Source: Sordaria brevicollis (taxonomy: Eukaryota > Ascomycota > Sordariomycetes > Sordariales > Sordariaceae). From it: a DNA stretch of 64,000 bases. The number at the start of each line of letters is the position of its first letter. Positions within the stretch are counted from its first letter, which is position 1. This document shows, piece after piece, positions 21,400-34,077 of the stretch. A program made the translations under genes and the position numbers. The notes beneath the pieces are model-generated. The model worked only from the letters and a program-made list of their open reading frames with translations. It was not told where the DNA came from and did not search any database. The stretch lies in the NCBI GenBank assembly GCA_033439795.1, contig JAUTDP010000007.1, forward strand, positions 1,426,001 to 1,490,000, in the 5' to 3' direction.

Positions 21400-24300
21400 C
21401 TTCACTATTACTCTCTTCCTTAAACTAACCCTTAATCCTTCTTTTAATTTCTTATCCTCTTTATACGGCTTTTTATTTTTTATTAATTATTCTTCTAACC
21501 TTTTTAGCGGTCTAAGCATTTTTTCGTTATTTTTATAGTAATTTTATAATAATTCCGCTAAATTCTTAAAATTGCCCATTAATTAAAACTTTAGATTAGG
21601 ATCCTATCCTTTCTATTTTATTTAATATTCCAATTTCCCTTTTACTATTCTCGATAAAATTATTCTCTCAACCTCCTATTCTTCTTTATCCTTAACTATT
21701 TCACCCGGTAGGTTTTCGTTTCCTTATCTTAATAGTAAGTTATTTAAGTATAAATATAACCGATTTACGTAATAAATTGTAATTCCTTTCTATCCCTCCA
21801 GAATTTCGAATTTATATAAATATTTTTTTATAACTTTAATTAAATAAAGTATTTTTATTAATTTGTAATCGAATTTATTATTAGGGCGGTCGGTATTCTA
21901 ACCCCTTTTAATAATAAAAACGCGATCCCCGATTCCAAAATCTAATTCTTTACGATATTTATTAATTTACGCTATTTATTATTATTATACTTTTTTAATA
22001 CTTTCCCTTACGATTTAGTAGTATTTTTTTATCCGTTTTATTAATTAATAAACCTTTTATCGATTTATCTCCCTCTTCGGTAATTTTAGATTATTTTGTA
22101 TTTTTTAATCCAAAATACTAAATATAATATAACCTATAATTATCTCGTATAGGGATAGTCTATTTAAGTTATTATACAGTAGGCTAATTTGAATAATATC
22201 GAAGGCTAATATATATTCCGACTAATTATCTTAATTATAATTAATATAAGGCCGTAAACGTTAATTAATATATTAGTATAAATTTTCGATTTATTTAGCC
22301 GTTTATAAATATCCCGACGTAGTTAATTTCTATTTAATATTTAATAGAATAGATAATTCTAATATTATTTATAATATAAATTAGGGTCTACGGTTACTAA
22401 TTACTTTTAATAGTAACCTATATAATTTATATAATTTTTAATAGAATAATAGAATTATATTCCGGGTAATTATAAATTATTTATACGGTACGCTCTAATT
22501 TGCCTTCGTAAACCTATTTATTATTACTATTAATATATTAAACCTATAATAGTTTAATAATATTAATTTGAAATCAATTACTAAGGCGGCGAATAATCGG
22601 CAATCCTTTAGTAGTAGCACCGAGTATAATAAACCCGGGGTTTTATTATATAGGGCCTTCGATAATTTATAAATCTAGTAATTATTAATATAGCGATATA
22701 TATTGGTAATTAAATTGGGCTACTAATATTAGTTATATATTATCTTCTTGGTTTTCGAACGTCCCGGGTATATTACTGTAATTAAGTAATAGGCTGCCTT
22801 AATTAGTCTAATATATAAATTATTATCCTTCAGTACGATTAGTTTATTCTCCCATAATAATAGTCCGTTGCGGTCTTTAAATTTAAAATCTTCCTTTTTA
22901 ATTATTTCCTTCTAAATCGATAACGAATCCGTAGATTAGTTAGCTTTGATTAATTCGTTAATTAAATCGTAGCTAATCTCTATAGTTATTATTAGTGCCT
23001 TTGGATCGTTACCTATATTTAAGTATTTATATAGGTTAATTATAAGTTCTTCTATAAATGGCTTATTACTAGTAAACGTAAAAAAATTATCCTTATCCTA
23101 TTTTAATATCTTCAATATAAATTAATCTTCCTTCTTAACCTTTATAGTCTTTAAATCCTCTAATTTTTTCAATAAAGCGTCGGCGGTAATATTATCCTTC
23201 CCTAATTTATATATTATTTTAAATTAATATTTTAATAACGTTTCTAATTATTGTATTTATTTTCCGTTTAGTATTCTTTTTCCTCCGAAATATTTTAATA
23301 CTTAATAATCCGTATAAACGAAAAACGATTTTACTCCTTTAAATTCCGGTCGCTATTAATCTAATCCTTTTATAACTGCTTATAATTCTTTATTATAAAT
23401 AAGGTAATTCAATTCCGCCGTATTTATTAATTCTAAATAGAAAGCTACCGGGTGCTATTTACCGTCCTCCTCTTGGTATTAATTTATTATTCTAATATAT
23501 ACCCCGTCGCTAATATCCGTTTCGATACGAATTTCCTTTTTATAATTAAAGTGGGTTAAAAGTAGGGCGTTAAGAAGTACGTTCTTAAGGGTTTAGAATA
23601 TTTCCTTATAACGTTCGTCCTATTTAAAAGATTGGTTTTTCTTCGTAAGGTTCGTTAAGGGCTTAGCCTTATAATTATAATCTTTTATAAATTTGCGATA
23701 AAAATTATAGAATCTTAAAAAAGTTTATACCCTTTTAATTATATATAGCGTCTTCTAGTTTTAAATAGTTTAAACCTTCTTTAGGTTAACCGAAATGCCG
23801 TCGGTACTAATAATAAATCTTAGAAATTTAGTCTTAGTAATATTAAATTCGTATTTTTTAATATTGGTTTGCAAACCGGCTTTTTCTAATTAGGATAGTA
23901 CTTTATTAATATAAATATTATACTCCTCTTAAATTTCCGAGACAATTAGAATATCGTCGATATAAGCGCTATAAAAATCGTTTAAATAGCTTATTAAAAC
24001 GTCGTTAATAAACCGTTAAAATGAAGATAGTCCCCCTATTAATCCGAAAGGTAGTACTTTATATTTATATATATTATACCGAATTTAGAACGTTATAAAG
24101 TCTTTATAATTAAAATATATTTTAATATAATAAAACGTTTATTTAATATCGATTTTAGTAAAAATTTTTACTTTAGTAATTTATATTAAAGTTTCCTTAA
24201 TTAAGGGTAGGGGATAATAATCCTTTTTAATTAGCGCGTTAAACTTTCTATAATTTATATAAAAATATAAACTTTTATTAATTTTAGGTACGAATAAAAT

Positions 24301-25750
24301 TAGGGCGGCCTACGGGGCGGAATTAGCTTTAATAAACCCTTTTTATAAATTATCCGTAATATATTATTAATACTCTTCTAATTTTTCTAAAGTTATTTTA
24401 TATAATAAATTATATCCGAAGTCTTTTATTAATTTACCCTCCTCCAATTTAATTTTATAATCGATTTTATCTTTTAAATTAAATAACGTATTGGAATCCT
24501 TTTTATTAAAAATATAAATCTTATCCTAATATCGTTTCGGCAATTTATTTACGACTAATTAATAGTAGTCTTCGTTATCGTCGGGTAGTAATTTTATTTA
24601 ACGGACTTCAATAATACTATTAATTTTGTATAGACTAATCTCTTCGATAATTTCTCCTTTCTTAATATAATAATCCAAAATTATAATTCTAATTAGAATA
24701 TAATTATAAAATCTTCGTTTAATCTATATAAAAGCTTTTTCTAGGCGGTAGGGACCTTTAATATCCCAATATAGAAATAAATCCTTGCTTTATTTATAGG
24801 AGTTTTTAATAAATTTAAATTCGGCGAATTCGGCCGTTAAAATATATTCGTATTTAATCTTATTAAATAACTCCTAATTTATTTAATATATTTTTATTAT
24901 TTATTTTTCCTCGTCCTAATAACGATATTTAATTATATATATACCCTTAGGTTTCTATATATTATTTAATACAATTTTAGGCGTTTCGCGATTTTCGTAT
25001 TACGGGGTATAAAATATTTCCGTTAATATCCTTTCTAAGCGGGTAATTATTCGTTATACGGTTTATAAATCCGTTTCCTTTTTTAATTTTTCTTTCTTAA
25101 TCTCCTCTATTTTATTTTAGAACGTTGCGATAATAACGTTAAATTCGCGAACTTCCTTCGCTACCCAGTCTATTCTAAGCGTCTATATTTATAATAATAT
25201 TCTATCGGTTCGCCGCTTATCCTTAAAATTCATTAAATACTCCCTCCGATATATATTATCCTAAAAGGCGGGGTTGTATAATAATTTAGGTCGCTTCCCA
25301 ACTTCGATATCCTTATTTTAGGGTATTTTAATAAAGTCTTTAAGAAAAATAAATTAGTTATTAGAATAATCGGGTAGGGTTCTATAGTAGGCTAAATATA
25401 TTTTCCTTAAAATTATTTTTTTCTTTATATTAAATAATATTAAAAAGGTTTCGTTTAAAAATTTATATCCTTAAACCTTTAATAACGCTTTTATAATTAA
25501 ATTAATAATATTAAATAATATATTACTATAACTTCGTACTAATCTTTTTTTAATAGCCTTTAATATTTTTAATTTTAATAACTTTACTAATTTTATAATA
25601 AATTTCTTATTCACTAAAATATAAGTATTAATTCCTATATCGATAAATACGTTATAAATAGTAATAAAATATTTATTTTAAATTATAATATATTTAATAA
25701 TAAAGGTTAAGCCCCTCCCTAAATATTCTATAATATCGAATATCCTTTAC
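21400..25750 (-). pseudogene. pol: Chromovirus pol: protease, RT, RNase H, integrase, chromodomain
   Basis: Read on the minus strand with RIP stops bridged, from right to left. The protease is NVFIDIGINTYILVNKK (about 25630-25680, compared with DTGA). The reverse transcriptase box SAYIDDILIV is at about 23946-23975, with the catalytic YIDD intact. RNase H ends in a DYQVLKYFGGKRILNGK-like segment near 23250-23320. The integrase core has ISNRRPQFILQIILELS near 22360-22410, where the catalytic Asp has become Asn. The integrase C-terminal GDRVFIIKRG is near 21920. The chromodomain (VERIILSRIVKGKLEY and NFKNLAELL) is at about 21545-21680. Chromodomains in this clade direct insertion to heterochromatin. 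Confidence 0.85.
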
Positions 25751-27100
25751 TCTTTCAATTTCTTATTATTCTTCTTATTAATTATTAATAGTAACACCGA
25801 TACTTCGCTTAAGTAGGAGATAATTTATCCCGGGCGGTTTAATTTTCCGAATTATAATCCGATTCCGGCTATTCCTATTCCTATTTTTATTCGGTAACTT
25901 CGTCTTCCTCCAATTCGAATTCTTTATTAAATAAATCCGTATAAATAGCGTTAAACTTAGTTTAATATACTTTATTTAATTAAAATTTCAATGGGTAAAT
26001 AGGATTTATATATCCTTTTTCTCGGTAAATAAAATATTTACCCTCTTAATATAATTATATAACTTCCTCCTTAATAAACTTTTTATACGTTAAAAATAAC
26101 CCCGGAAGACGGTTATAAGTCGGTGGGCGGTTTTCCGGGGGGGTAGCGAAACGTATATTTACGTTTTTAATTAGTTTCTTAAATCCCGCGGTCTTAGAAA
26201 CCGGAACGGCCTTTTTATTAATATAAAAGTTCTTATTTAATCTTTATAATAAATCGATATATTTCTCGTAAATATAATTAATATAATAAATTATTTCGGC
26301 GAAGGCGTATAATCTTTTAATAATTTTGCGGCGTATATTAAATAATTATTATTTTTTAGGGATATTATAATATTCCGCTAAATAAGTAAATTTTATTTTA
26401 AAATCCTTAAATCGATCGCCGCTTTATATAATAAAAGATTCGTATTTATTACAAATACGTTCATTTACTTCGAAATTATAATAATTATTCTATAAGTAAG
26501 TTATAATTTCTTCGATTATAGATAAATAGGCTTTATTACTATTACGACCGGGTCGGACGAAGGGGTATATATATACGGCTATTTAATTTAAAAGTTAAAA
26601 AATTATTTCTACGGCGGCTATTTCTTCGTTAGCGAAATAATTAGTATTATTGCGTAATTTATTAATTATAGCGAAGTACTATATATTAAAAGGTATTTTA
26701 TCCTTTTACGAATTCGAAAAGTAGGGGATTTTAATTTTAATAATTTTACCGCGGCGACGAAATTAATATTCGATATTAAAAGGTATACTCTAATTACAGA
26801 GCTTCCTATAATTATTCTTTTTAAGAGGAGGAAGGTTGCGAAGGAAATTATTCTTATTATTATTATTATTATTATTATTATTTAGATTTCCTTTATTAAC
26901 TTTAAATAATAATTTCGAAAATCTTAGGAAAATTTCGTACTTAAGAATCCTTTTAACTCTATTTTTACCTTTTCGATTGGTAATATTATTTATAAGGATA
27001 GAATCGTTTTTAAAAGTTACCTTTTTTTTGGTTGTTATTTAATTTAGCTCCTCCTTCGTAACTATAGTAATTTCGGATATTTTACAATAGCCCTTACCTA

Positions 27101-27389
27101 CGAACCCCCCCCAGCTAAATACTAGAGGGTGACCGTAATACCACGGTAAATTATACAATTTACGGTAGAATGCGACCTACGGTTTATAAACCGTAGCTAG
27201 GTCTTTATAGTAATTTGTTTTCCTACGGTAAATTGACGTCGCGCCTTCCCAAGACAAATTTTGCAAGCAAAAGCGTTCTAGGTCCTACCAAAATTAAATT
27301 TAAGCGTACAGCAGCCTATATACTATAATCGGGCATAAAAAATTTATAGAAGGAAATCGCGAGGGGAGTGTATATATTTATCTACGGGT
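27101..27389. repeat. RIP-spared left end of P2 with ACGGTAAA repeats
   Basis: Motifs CCACGGTAAATTATAC, CAATTTACGGTAGAA, CCTACGGTTTATAAACCGTAG and CCTACGGTAAATTGACG occur between 27140 and 27240 in both orientations. These fit subterminal transposase-binding sites. CA/TG content is normal. Confidence 0.7.
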
Positions 27390-27690
27390 TTACTTACTAC
27401 CGGCCGCCCACCCTACCGTCCACCCTACCGCGTATAATCTACCCTATTGCCGGCCGCCCACCTTGCCGTCCACCCTACCGCGTACGGTCTACCCCATTGC
27501 CGGCCCAGCTACCGGCCCAATACCCAATTACCGGCCTAATACCCAGCGCTTATACCCCGGCGCTCGGCGCACCGCCTAATACTTATACCCCGGTACCCAA
27601 TACCTAGTACCTAATATTTGCACCCCAGCACCCAATACCCAGCGCCTATACCCCGGCGCTCGGCGTACTAACATTCGGCCGGTTGGATTA
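27390..27690 (-). repeat. GC-rich coding minisatellite at the transposase C-terminus
   Basis: The plus strand shows CCGGCCGCCCACC...CCGTCCACCCTACCGCGTA twice (period about 51 bp) and TATACCCCGGCGCTCGGCG twice. In the transposase frame these encode GWTVGWAAG-like and RRAPGYRRWVLG-like repeats. CA/TG are largely intact, so the tail escaped RIP although the rest of the gene did not. Confidence 0.7.
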
Positions 27691-30600
27691 TAATTAAATA
27701 ATAGGATAAATATAAATACGATATAATACTTAGAACGTAATTAATTTATTTAAGGGCAATAAATATATAGAAGAAATAAATTATTATATTATTAATACAA
27801 AAGAATTTTAAAGGGTACGGATTATTAATAATTAGTATATATTATACACGGTTTATACCATTAATATAGCTAGGCAATATTATATTAATAGAATTTATTA
27901 ATATTAAATATTATACGACGTTAATTAATATACGGTAAAAAGGATAGTAAATTCGAAAAGATATACTATAAATAATTAAAAACTCCTTCGAATTAATATT
28001 ATTAGAAACCTATATTTTTATTAATAAACTAGAAGCTTATAAAGGGAGGGAAAATGCTACTATAGATATACTAATCTATATCTAAATAATATCCTAATCT
28101 ACCTAAACTAATCGTAATTAATATCCAATTTGGCCGTATTCGTAAACCCTCGAAATATTAATAATATATACCCTATCCGTTAATAAAGTAGGTAAGCTAA
28201 TAATTAAGGGCTTATATTCTTCAACGAGCGGTAAATCTAATAATAAATCGATGTAATTCATAGGCATACGCCGAACCTTCGTTAACATTAAGAAAATACG
28301 GCGTTCGTTATATTACTTTTACTAATATTCGAAAATATAGTCGATTCGGCCGATATTATCGTCGCTAAAGCCGGTGCTAGCATTACAATAGTACCTTATA
28401 TAATTACTTACGCTAAAAGTATATTTTCGTAAGGTTTTAACGAATATAGGCTATATAATAACTATAATTAGTAAATCCGGTTTCGGATAATAGGGTTTAA
28501 AAGGTAGTTTGGTCGTATTTTCGAAAAAATTAGACAGCAGTATTATATAGATATAAAATATTAAATAGTACTATTATAGTAGCGGAAAAGATTAAACGGT
28601 ATTATCTTTCTATATTTTTATTAACGTACGTAGATATTATATAAATAATATATTGAATATAATATTGTATAGTATTAACATTTTTAAATATAATATATTC
28701 CCTCTAGGAATAATATCCTAATTAAAATACCGCTAGTAATTAATACTATATTTTAGTAGCTAATTCGGAAAATTCAATATTTTAAAATAATAAATATAGG
28801 GTATAAGTATAAGTAAACACGTACTTATCTGCGAATAATACCCTATAACTATATTATAAGGCACTAGCGACGAATTTCAAAATACCGGATATACCGTAAT
28901 TTAAATCGTATACTTTAAATAAAATATAACGAAATAGGTCAATTATTAATATTACAAAACGTACTATATAAGAAGGAAATAGACTAGTAATAGGATAATA
29001 GATTTATTGTATATTTATTTTACTAATTAAATTTAATCGAATATACGTATTGGTAACCGAGTTAAGGATATTGAATTTAAATTCTTCGATTTCTTTAGTC
29101 TTTTTAACGTTATATTCCTTATCCTCTTCGTAAATTAAATTATCGATTAAATTCGGTATATCCTTAATGATATCCTAAATCTATTTAGTTAATTTAAAGT
29201 CGTTAATAAACTATAAATTAAATAGAGCGAATCGAATAATTTAGATAATACGTTTATATTCGAAAATCTATATTTCGACGTCTTTACCGTTTGTTATTTC
29301 GGCGATTTTCTTAAGAAATCTATCGATATTATTAATATTTATTCAATTAATTCCGACTTTATAATATTAATATTAGGTTTTGTACACTAAATTTTATAGC
29401 CTATATATATTATATATAGTAGGCTGCCCTATTATTTAAATATAATATATATAATATATTTATAATACTTATACCTATACCTATAGTACTTATACTTATA
29501 GTGTTTATATTTGGGTATATTTATAGAGGATGCTAAAATTTCGATTTAGGGGTAAAATTTACTTATAATATTTTTCTTCTACTAATATATTTAATAAATT
29601 AAAAGGATTATACTATTCGTATAATTCGCCGTAATATATACCCAAATATATATTTAATCGAAGAACTTTAATAATATATACCTTAATTTTCTTAAAAAGG
29701 GGGACCTCTATAGCGGTTATAGTTATAATACCGGCTTTTTTATTTTCGATAATAATATTTTCCGCATTATCGGCATTGATATTATTATCGTCTTTATTAT
29801 TAAAACTACTTATTACGGTTATACTAATTAATAACCGATGTAATATCTATAATAGAAATCGATTTAATCTACCGTAGGATTGGAATAGATTTTTCCCTCT
29901 CTTTAGGTTATTAGTTATAGTTTTAACGGCTGTATAGTATAGTTTAGTATACTAATTTTTAATTATTAAGATATATTCGTTTATTTTCTTGTATTTAAAT
30001 TAAGTGTTTTTAGTATTTATTAATATATAATTATTCTAGGCTATAGTAGCCAATACCCTAGTAAAACCGCTAAACAATTTAATATTTACAATACGAATTT
30101 CTTCCTCATTTTCCTAACTTTCGTCGCAGTTTAATTAAATAATAAATTTCCAAGTTTCTTATATATCTTCCTAAATATATTCTTTACGAAACTATATTAC
30201 AAATAAAGGTAATATAATAATAAATTATTTAGCGTAATTGCTAAGGGTATAATTACCGAAATATAAAATAAAGGAAGGTAAAGAAATCTAGCCGGCTAAA
30301 AACGGCTAATAACGGATTATTTAATTATATTCTATATGTACCTTTAATATAAAGAAAATATTTAATAATATTTTGTATATTTCTGTTATAATACCCTTAT
30401 ATTCGGAATAAGTTAGGTTAAAGGGTCGTATTTGAATAATATCGAAAGTTAGCGTTAAATCGAATAATATAAATCGATTTGCTAAAATACCCTATTAAAT
30501 ATAGTATACTATTTAATTACCTTTACTAGTTATATTAATTTTAAATTCGTATTTTATTTATATATATTAATAATAATATTAATTTATTACCGAGTTAAGG

Positions 30601-32627
30601 AAATCGTTAAAGATATTCTATTAATTAACGATATAATTTAAATTAATAAAATAAAACCGATAAAATTTATAACTGGCTATTCTAATAACGCTAATATTCT
30701 AATTTTATTAAAGTATATCGCCAATATAGTATAGAGTAAATACTAATACCAAGGTTAATTTACCTTAAATCTATATTATAACTGTACCCTTATTTAATAA
30801 TATAAAATAACCTAATACTTTAACGATATTATTAAAAATAGATATATACAGCCCTAATATAATAAGGAAAATATTAATATTTCGTATTCGAATATAATAT
30901 AATAAGCTAATTAAATTCTAATAAATACTTATAACAAATTTATATATATTATGGTATATACTAAAACTATTTATAAATATAAATATAAAATAATTAAATA
31001 CTTCGAAGCTGCCGTAGACCTAATCCCAATAATCTTCGAATATTATACGACTAAACTCCTTAATTTCTAACTAGGCTCTTAACGGCGGCGTAAATAAAAA
31101 AGGGAAAATTTTCATTCTAATATTACTAATTAAAAAGCCAATATTAGATTATTTATCGATTTAATATTTATTTATATTATACTATTGGGCAATATCGAAA
31201 ATACGACGTACGAAATAATAACTACTTTTCTATTCGATATTTAGCTCGGTCGTATATTTCTTAAACTATCGTTTTTCCTTCTTTTACTTACCTATTAGTA
31301 TAAATAAATTAGGGTCGTTAAGGATATTACCGTTAAAGTAATTAATAATAATAGGTACAAATTAATCGGCTTAAATTTAAAGAATCCAATCCTCCTTATC
31401 GAAGCGTATAATTAATTCATAATCTTCGAAGGTTATATCTTAATTAATTTAGTAATATATACCCATTCTAGGGAAATACTACTCTACTTTATTAATATTA
31501 AAATATTCGTTAATAATAAGCGTAATTTCTCCTTCGTATTCTTCGATTTTAGAAGTATAATTTTTACTGATAGCCTTTATATAACTAATGTATAAGCGCC
31601 AATAGGGGTCGTCTTCTAACAATCGATAATAATAATTACTACCCTCAATATAGTAATAATAGTATATAAAATTTAATAGAAAGATTACTTTACTATTATC
31701 TTCTAAATTACTAATAAAATATATATATTCTCTAAAGGTTATTCGAACGAATAACGACTAATAGAAGGTATAGTATAATTCGGTTGAATTATCGACGAAA
31801 TATACTATACTCTAGTATATAAAATTCTTAATAATATTGGAATTGAAGAAGGTTTCAAAAAGGGAGTACGGGTCTATAAAATATAAACTACTAAATACGA
31901 TCGATAAATCTTCATTATTATCGATTAAAATATTTTATTCGGTTAAAATATTTTACTAGTATTCTTATTATTACTATTACTAATATTATTATCTTTTTCG
32001 GCTAGTAATCTCGGTTTTTATTTTTAAAGATTATAAAAAAATTTTAGCCTTACGTATATCGAATAGAAATAAACGTTTAATTATTCAATTCTTTAATATT
32101 TCTACTTATTTAAGTAAGCGTTCGATATTAATAATCCGTTTACTATCCTAGCTACGCAATATAAATAAAATCTCGAATTATATTTTATATTACTTTTATA
32201 ACCAACGGTTAATAATAATATATAAACCAAATACTATATAAAAATTTAATTAATTTTCGTACTAATTATAATAATAATATATTAATTCGGATATATTAAA
32301 AATAAAACTTCTTATTATAATACCTTAAGGGATTTCCGCGCCGGGTTCTTCTTACTCTACTACCTAATCATTAACGAAATCTTCTTCGAAAGTACCTATT
32401 TTAGGCTCGTCGTTAAATTCGTATTTATTATATTCGATATCGAAGCGAAATTATTTATTATCGAATATTATAAGTAGGGAATTGTTTATTAAATCGCCAA
32501 ATCTACGCCGTAAATCTACGATATCGATACCCTCGTAGACGTCGTTTTAATTAATAATACTTACCGCAATTCTATAATTAATAATAGCTAAATCAAAAAT
32601 ATACTAAATATAATTCACCCTTATCAT
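27390..32627 (-). pseudogene. P2 transposase, large Plavaka/KDZ-type DDE transposase (RIP-degraded)
   Basis: One minus-strand frame runs without a shift from an ATG at 32627 to a TAA at 27390-27392 (about 1745 codons). I checked the phase at eight points between 32594 and 27672. Stops are TAA/TAG or an occasional TGA that fit mutated Gln or Trp. In order: an acidic N-terminus (KYEFNDEPKIGTFEEDF, about 32400), DPYSLFETFFNSNIIKNF (about 31860), a region with DPYWRLYISYIKAIS, and a likely catalytic strand INSFSIYHNIYK (about 30960) where Asp seems to have become Asn. Then come LVLVFTLYYIGD (about 30720), SYKFYRFYF (compared with C-x-x-C), LTLTFDIIQIRP, and LPSFILYFGNYTLSNYAK (about 30240). The tail is GC-rich coding repeats (27390-27690). 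The Plavaka/KDZ assignment rests on remembered family motifs; superfamily detail is unresolved. Confidence 0.65.
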
Positions 32628-34077
32628 TATTTTTATTATTATCCTAATTATTACCCCTATTATTTATATTTTCCCAATTATTATCGTCGTTATTATCGAA
32701 CGCCGCGCCCGTATCAAATATAACCGTATTATTATTACTATTATAAAGCGGGGTAAAATTTAATAATCTTTTAGCTAATTATTATTATTATTAATAATAC
32801 GGGTAAATTCTAAAGAAAGGCACGCATTTACCGTATCCTACTCTAAAAGGTTACGGTCTATTAACAATACAATCAACCCATAAAAGGTTATCCTTATACG
32901 CCGTAATATACCGACAAAGCATAGTTAAATCCTATTAAACGGTCGTAAAAGGGTATTGCAAAAAAGTATCGCAAAAGAGAATATCACAAACAATACAAAT
33001 TTAATAAAAAGAGGAGAAGGTCGCAAATAGTACAAATTTAATAAAGAGAGGAGAAGGTTATAAAGAAGAGAAGGTTATAAAGAGGAGAAAAGAGGAGAAG
33101 GTCGTAAATAATACAAATTTAGCAAAAAAAAAAGAAAATTATAAAGAAGAAAAGGTTATAAAGAGGAGAAAGGAGGAAAAGGTTATAAATAATACGGATC
33201 TAATAAAATAAGTACAACGTTATATAAATAACAAATTATATAAAATTTAAAAGTAAATATAGCCTTATTAATCTAAAATATTAATCGCTTACGATCGATA
33301 AGGATAATAATTTATAATTACAAGGTTAGTCGAAATAAAGGGTCCCGCCCTACATTCCCCTACCAAAATTACAAAATTCACCCCGGATAAACGCCCGCCT
33401 TATATAACGAACCGTAATAAATTTAAAATTCTAAACCTATTTAACGATACGTAAAGGTTTAATTATCGCAAAGAATCCTCAATACTAAACAACCATCACT
33501 ATAATTACTATATTCACTACAATTAAACGCCGGTATTAACTACCCCCGCCCTTTTATTTAATCTTTTAAAATTATTTACTTATATTAATAATTTACGTAC
33601 CCTACTATAAAATCATATAATTACCATTCACGGTCGCATTTATAATCGCATTCACGGTCGCATTTACAATCGTATTCACGGTCGTATTCACAATCGCAAA
33701 CGACTAAAAGGCTAATACCCGTCGTCTAAACTTTCAACACTATTTATTATCGATTAAAATAATATAGAAGGTAATAAACGCATTCACTACTATTAATCTA
33801 TTTTAAATCCTTATTAACCCTACGTCCTACTATATACTATATACTTTTTACTCTCTATTAATAAACCTTCTCCTTTATTAAACTTTTTACTATTTATTAA
33901 ACTTTCTATTTTCTATTAAATTTTTTACTATTTATTAAACTTTCTACTATCTATTAACATCTTCTCAATTATAATTCACTACGCCGTTATATCGCAATTA
34001 ATTAAAATCTTCGAATCTATCATTGTACGTATTACCCTTCCTACAACGTATATTATATTTTAATTAATATTATTTAA
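32628..34077. other. Divergent intergenic region of P2 with three minisatellites
   Basis: It separates the divergent transposase and accessory genes and should hold both promoters. Contents: a purine-rich repeat of AAAGAGGAGAAGGTYRYAAA and AATACAAATTTAATAA units (about 32980-33210), a 24-bp repeat built on ATTCACGGTCGCATTTATAA (about 33625-33705), and TTTACTATTTATTAAACTTT repeats (about 33865-33955). A plus-strand Tyr-rich frame near 32616-32750 is low-complexity and not called. Confidence 0.6.

Noticed and set aside
20221..27607. Frames at 20221-20496, 21338-21538, 26836-27042 and 27368-27607 plus
   Set aside because: They are antisense to the fossil at 19131-20500, the chromodomain/3' end of pol, the gag region and the transposase tail respectively.
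32616..32750. Tyr-rich plus-strand frame (HPYHYFYYYPNYYPYY) as a separate gene
   Set aside because: It starts inside the transposase N-terminus on the opposite strand and is low-complexity. No start codon or homologue supports it.
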